From NCBI GenBank assembly GCA_049115695.1, contig JAGDZR010000027.1, positions 1 to 36,893 on the forward strand: 36,893 bases of DNA. The letters run 5' to 3'. Every line of letters begins with the position of its first letter. Position 1 is the stretch's first letter. Positions 33,500 through 36,893 of this stretch are shown in pieces. The notes below the pieces were generated by a model. It saw only the letters and a program-made list of their open reading frames with translations. It made no database searches and had not been told where the DNA came from. The position numbers and the translations under genes are program-made. This stretch comes from JAGDZR01 sp049115695 (lineage in GTDB: Bacteria > Bacteroidota > Bacteroidia > Cytophagales > Cyclobacteriaceae).

Positions 33500-34867
33500 T
33501 TATAAAATGTATTCGCTCAAGTCTTTGTTCTGAACCAGTTTATCCAGTTTTTCCTGAACGAGCGCTTTGTCAATGACCACTTTTGCATTAGGTCCAATGG
33601 AATCTGGAATGTCAAATAGTAGCTCATTTAGAAGTTTACTCATGACCGTGTGTAATCTTCGGGCACCTATGTTTTCAATCTCCTCGTTGATTCGAAAAGC
33701 TACATCAGCAATTTCCTCCAATGCATCCTCTCGGAAAGTAAGCGAAACGTCCTCAGCTCCTACAAGTGCTTCATATTGTTTGGTAAGTGCATTTTTGGGC
33801 TCTTTCAAAATTCTCAGAAAATCATTCTTAGTCAGATTGTTTAATTCAACCCTGATTGGAAATCGACCTTGAAGTTCAGGTATAAGATCAGCCGGCTTGC
33901 TGAAATGAAATGCGCCTGCAGCGATGAATAGAATATGATCCGTGTTGACAATGCCGTATTTTGTATTTACGGCACTACCCTCAACAATAGGAAGCAAATC
34001 GCGCTGGACCCCTTCACGACTTACATCTGGTCCGCCTTTTCCATTTCTGCCCCCTGCAATTTTATCTACTTCATCAATGAAAATGATACCAGTATTCGAT
34101 GCTTTCTTAATGGCTTCTTCTTTCACTTCGTCCATATCGATCAGCTTATGGGACTCTTCATCCAGGAGAATTTTTCGAGCTTCAGCAATAGAGACCTTTC
34201 TTTTCTTGGATTTCTTGGGCATCATGTTGCTAATCATGTCTTGAAGATTGATCATGCTGGCTTCATCCATCATGCCTCCTCCGATCATTCCCATCCCATT
34301 TCCTGCAGGTGCCTTAACATCAATTTCAATTTTACGGTCGTCTAGCTCTCCGTTCTTGATCTTTTCTCTAAATCGATCTCTGGTTTTTTCATTGAGTTCT
34401 TTTTCTTCGTCTTTTTCCGAAGATCCGGGAAATGATTTTGCTTGATTTTTGAGTGGTGGAATCAACGCATCCAGAATAATAGTCTCAACTATTTCAGAGG
34501 CTTTTTCTTCCACCTGTTCCTTCTTCTTTATTCTAACCATGTTGACTGATTGCTCAACAAGGTCTCGTACCATGCTTTCTACATCTCTGCCTACATAACC
34601 AACTTCGGTAAACTTCGATGCTTCTACCTTTGTAAATGGTGCATCGGCAACTTTGGCCAGTCGTCTTGCAATCTCAGTCTTCCCAACTCCGGTAGCTCCA
34701 ATTAACAGGATGTTATTTGGGACAATATCATTTTTAATATCGCTGGTGACGTTCATTCGCCTCCATCTATTTCGAAGCGCGATGGCTACATTTCGTTTTG
34801 CATCTCCCTGACCAATAATGTATTTGTCAAGCTCAGCGACGATTTCTTTAGGTGTAAGATTATCCAT
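33500..34867 (-). CDS. hslU: ATP-dependent protease ATPase subunit HslU
   Basis: The 455-residue protein is full length. It has TPKEIVAELDKYIIGQGDAK at the start, Walker A GATGVGKT (57-64), Walker B IIFIDEVDKI (about 264-272), the intermediate I domain (about 110-245, with a Gly/Met-rich stretch), VSREGVQRDLLPIVEG, and the C-terminal DLSEYIL that docks into HslV. It unfolds substrates for the HslV peptidase in the cytosol. hslV is not adjacent: downstream is the hydrolase gene and upstream is porQ. It lies 2 bp after porQ, so the two are probably co-transcribed with lon. Confidence 0.96.
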   Translation of the reverse strand: MDNLTPKEIVAELDKYIIGQGDAKRNVAIALRNRWRRMNVTSDIKNDIVPNNILLIGATGVGKTEIARRLAKVADAPFTKVEASKFTEVGYVGRDVESMVRDLVEQSVNMVRIKKKEQVEEKASEIVETIILDALIPPLKNQAKSFPGSSEKDEEKELNEKTRDRFREKIKNGELDDRKIEIDVKAPAGNGMGMIGGGMMDEASMINLQDMISNMMPKKSKKRKVSIAEARKILLDEESHKLIDMDEVKEEAIKKASNTGIIFIDEVDKIAGGRNGKGGPDVSREGVQRDLLPIVEGSAVNTKYGIVNTDHILFIAAGAFHFSKPADLIPELQGRFPIRVELNNLTKNDFLRILKEPKNALTKQYEALVGAEDVSLTFREDALEEIADVAFRINEEIENIGARRLHTVMSKLLNELLFDIPDSIGPNAKVVIDKALVQEKLDKLVQNKDLSEYIL

Positions 34868-34869
34868 TA

Positions 34870-35844
34870 TTAAAATATCTTCTTTATTGTGTTGAGATTG
34901 CCCGAAAGCGAAATAAAGCTGGATCCGCCAGCCGCGTGATAGGTAGCTCTTGTAAATCTCAAATCATAGTCTTTTATACGTATCATGATGCCATAACTGA
35001 AGCCAGCTCCATAGGCACCCTGGGGTAACCTCAATTCTTCTCTTCTACGATGATTATAACCAATGGTTAACTCGATGATTTCCCCAATGAGCAAAGTGGT
35101 ACCCACATTTAAATATCTTAAAACGAGATTTGGAGTAGATGGAGGGTCATTTGGATTGTGAACGTAATAGTTGCCAAAATCTGAAGTTAAATTGGAACCG
35201 GTTATATCAAATCTAAAAGGCATATGAGCCGGGCTGATAGACGTGCCAACCACCAAGTCAAATGGCAATTTTGAATGTTGTATGCCGCTGATTTGAAAAC
35301 CGAAATTCCGAATGACCATCCCGAAGCTGATCGGCTGGCTGGGATGTTTGTAGGACCCCCCAAAATCAAACAGTGCAGCAGAATAATTCTGACTCACCAG
35401 ATGAGAACCAGCATATTTAATATTCAGACCAAGGGAGAACGGACCTATCGTTTGAGCTTTACCAATGCTAATCATGTAATCCCGAGGTTGAAAGTCACCG
35501 AGGATCTCACCTGTTTCACTAGTAATATTCATTTTACCATAGCCCAGGTAATTGATGCCCATGCCAAATTTCCCAAGTGACCCCACTTCAAATGCATTGG
35601 TAATTGCGAAATGATTAATGCCCGCAAAATGCGGATTGACCAATATTGAAGTTTGCCCACTTTCAGAAAAATTTATGCTTGCCGGATTGTTCAATATGAG
35701 ACCAGGATCATTTGCAGTGCTAGCCACGGCATCACCGCCAAGTGCCGCGATATGGGCACTAGCAGGGATATTATGCGCTGAAAATAAGCCCTGACCATAT
35801 CCTGCCAAACTAGCAACTAAACAAAAGGCAAGCGCTAATCTCAT
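34870..35844 (-). CDS. porQ: type IX secretion system protein PorQ
   Basis: The 324-residue protein has a Sec signal peptide (ends GYGQG) and the PorQ pattern HIAALGGDAVASTANDPGLILNNPASIN at the mature N-terminus, followed by beta-barrel-like strands and GSSFISLSGNL near the end. PorQ is an outer-membrane beta barrel of the attachment complex with PorU, PorV and PorZ, and is needed for T9SS substrate processing in Porphyromonas gingivalis. Its start overlaps the lon stop by 4 bp. PorU, PorV and PorZ genes are not in the window. Confidence 0.9.
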   Translation of the reverse strand: MRLALAFCLVASLAGYGQGLFSAHNIPASAHIAALGGDAVASTANDPGLILNNPASINFSESGQTSILVNPHFAGINHFAITNAFEVGSLGKFGMGINYLGYGKMNITSETGEILGDFQPRDYMISIGKAQTIGPFSLGLNIKYAGSHLVSQNYSAALFDFGGSYKHPSQPISFGMVIRNFGFQISGIQHSKLPFDLVVGTSISPAHMPFRFDITGSNLTSDFGNYYVHNPNDPPSTPNLVLRYLNVGTTLLIGEIIELTIGYNHRRREELRLPQGAYGAGFSYGIMIRIKDYDLRFTRATYHAAGGSSFISLSGNLNTIKKIF

Positions 35845-36893
35845 TTGTTTGTTTCAGGGAACTTCAAATCCATTGCGTTTTTCACTTTTTGATTTAATAA
35901 CGCAATAGAGAGGACATCTCTTACATTCTCAACATATTGAATTTTCAGTCCCTTAAGGTACTGGGGTGAAATTTCCTCAAGGTCCTTTCGGTTTCTGTGG
36001 CAGAGGATTATCTCTTTAATGCCGGCTCTCTTGGCTGCTAGTATCTTTTCCTTGATGCCACCAACAGGTAGTACTTTCCCTCTAAGTGTAATTTCACCTG
36101 TCATGGCCAACTTAGACTTTATTTTACGTTGAGTGTAAAGTGAGGTGAGTGCTGTGAGCATTGTGATGCCAGCTGAAGGTCCGTCTTTCGGAATTGCACC
36201 GGCTGGAACATGCACATGAAGATCATAATGCTCAAATACCTCAAATGGTATTTCAAGATCTTCCGCATTAGACTTGAGATAGGAAAGTGCGGTTACCGCT
36301 GACTCCTTCATCACATCTCCTAACTGACCTGAAAGCGTCAGTTTGCCTTTGCCTTTGCTTAAGCTTGATTCAATAAAGAGTATCTCACCTCCCACAGGTG
36401 TCCATGCAAGACCAGTTGCCACACCAGCTACTTCATTGTTTTCATATGTCTCTTTATCGAAAATTTCAGGACCTAATATTTTTCTTACCTGTGGTTCTCC
36501 AATTTTGGATTCATATTCCTCTTCCATGGCTATAGATTTTGCCACATTTCGGATTACAGATGAAATTTGCCGTTCGAGCGTCCTTACCCCAGATTCTCGG
36601 GTGTAATCATTAATAATTTTGGCAATAGACTTAGAATCAAGCGACATGTCGGATTTACTGAGACCATGTTCTCCTAACTGCTTGGGAATGAGGTGTTTTT
36701 TGGCTATTTGTTGCTTCTCCTCTTGCGTATATCCGGTGATCTCTATGATTTCCATCCGATCCCTTAATGCAGGCTGTATGGTCTCAAGGCTATTGGATGT
36801 GGCAATGAATAGCACTTTACTGAGGTCAAAATCAACCTCAAGATAATTGTCCTTAAAGGTGCTGTTTTGCTCTGGGTCAAGCACTTCTAGTAA
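35841..36893 (-). CDS. lon: Lon protease, C-terminal part (5' end outside window)
   Basis: The frame is open to the right edge of the window, so the N-terminal substrate-binding domain and Walker A lie outside. What is visible (350 residues) starts within the AAA+ module (SKVLFIATSNSLETIQPALRDRMEIIEI, sensor and arginine region), then the helical lid, and the protease domain with KDGPSAGITM (catalytic Ser) and VGGIKEKILAA (catalytic Lys). It degrades misfolded and regulatory proteins in the cytosol. Its stop codon overlaps the porQ start by 4 bp, so lon, porQ and hslU appear to form one operon. Confidence 0.95.
   Translation of the reverse strand, partial: LLEVLDPEQNSTFKDNYLEVDFDLSKVLFIATSNSLETIQPALRDRMEIIEITGYTQEEKQQIAKKHLIPKQLGEHGLSKSDMSLDSKSIAKIINDYTRESGVRTLERQISSVIRNVAKSIAMEEEYESKIGEPQVRKILGPEIFDKETYENNEVAGVATGLAWTPVGGEILFIESSLSKGKGKLTLSGQLGDVMKESAVTALSYLKSNAEDLEIPFEVFEHYDLHVHVPAGAIPKDGPSAGITMLTALTSLYTQRKIKSKLAMTGEITLRGKVLPVGGIKEKILAAKRAGIKEIILCHRNRKDLEEISPQYLKGLKIQYVENVRDVLSIALLNQKVKNAMDLKFPETNK

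Overview
The window looks like chromosome from a member of the Bacteroidota, most likely the Cytophagales. The evidence is in the gene families: a type B (CHU_C) sorting domain, a PorP/SprF protein, a PorE-like OmpA protein, PorQ and a type A sorting domain, all belonging to the type IX secretion system (T9SS). TAnnTTTG promoter cores of the Bacteroidota type and a head-GIN (DUF2807) lipoprotein fit as well. The genus cannot be named from this alone. No rRNA, tRNA, CRISPR array, transposase, integrase or phage gene was seen.

Layout. 1-3.9 kb: the end of a Ca-binding-repeat surface protein, then PorP/SprF and a PorE-like OmpA protein, a T9SS substrate/outer-membrane module. 3.9-10.5 kb: an ATP-grasp enzyme, DUF4407, a DUF2807 lipoprotein, a DsrE-like protein, an OFA-type MFS transporter, a single-domain asparaginase with an AraC regulator, and a small membrane protein. 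10.5-13.0 kb: an outer-membrane-like protein with eleven GVxN repeats, then 1.3 kb without genes that carries about three tandem copies of a 401-bp repeat. 13.0-16.0 kb: a DMT exporter and PlsC acyltransferase operon, an NAD(P)H oxidoreductase and a Crp/Fnr regulator. 16.1-19.9 kb: a lipoprotein overlapping a 1118-residue T9SS type A substrate with Asp-box and cadherin repeats. 19.9-21.8 kb: a tightly packed cupin, SixA and glycosyltransferase-9 operon. 21.9-27 kb: an EVE protein, an orphan secreted protein, pyrR-pyrB and purB (nucleotide synthesis). 27-30.2 kb: a flavin/2Fe-2S reductase, and an SPFH, membrane-protein and 53-residue ribbon-helix-helix operon. 30.2-33.5 kb: a Rieske oxygenase divergent from an APC permease and an amidinotransferase-fold hydrolase. 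33.5-36.9 kb: lon-porQ-hslU, read leftward.

The genes fall into three themes. The first is T9SS cell-surface biology (adhesin, PorP, PorE-like, type A substrate, PorQ). The second is core metabolism (pyrR, pyrB, purB, plsC) and protein quality control (lon, hslU). The third is small accessory operons with partly unknown roles. The most interesting unexplained items are the 401-bp repeat array with its alternating GTCAT/ATCT modules, the SPFH-RHH micro-operon with a possible operator, and the Rieske/permease/amidinohydrolase cluster, which may handle methylated guanidino or quaternary-amine compounds. Functions are assigned from motifs read by eye; no database search was run.
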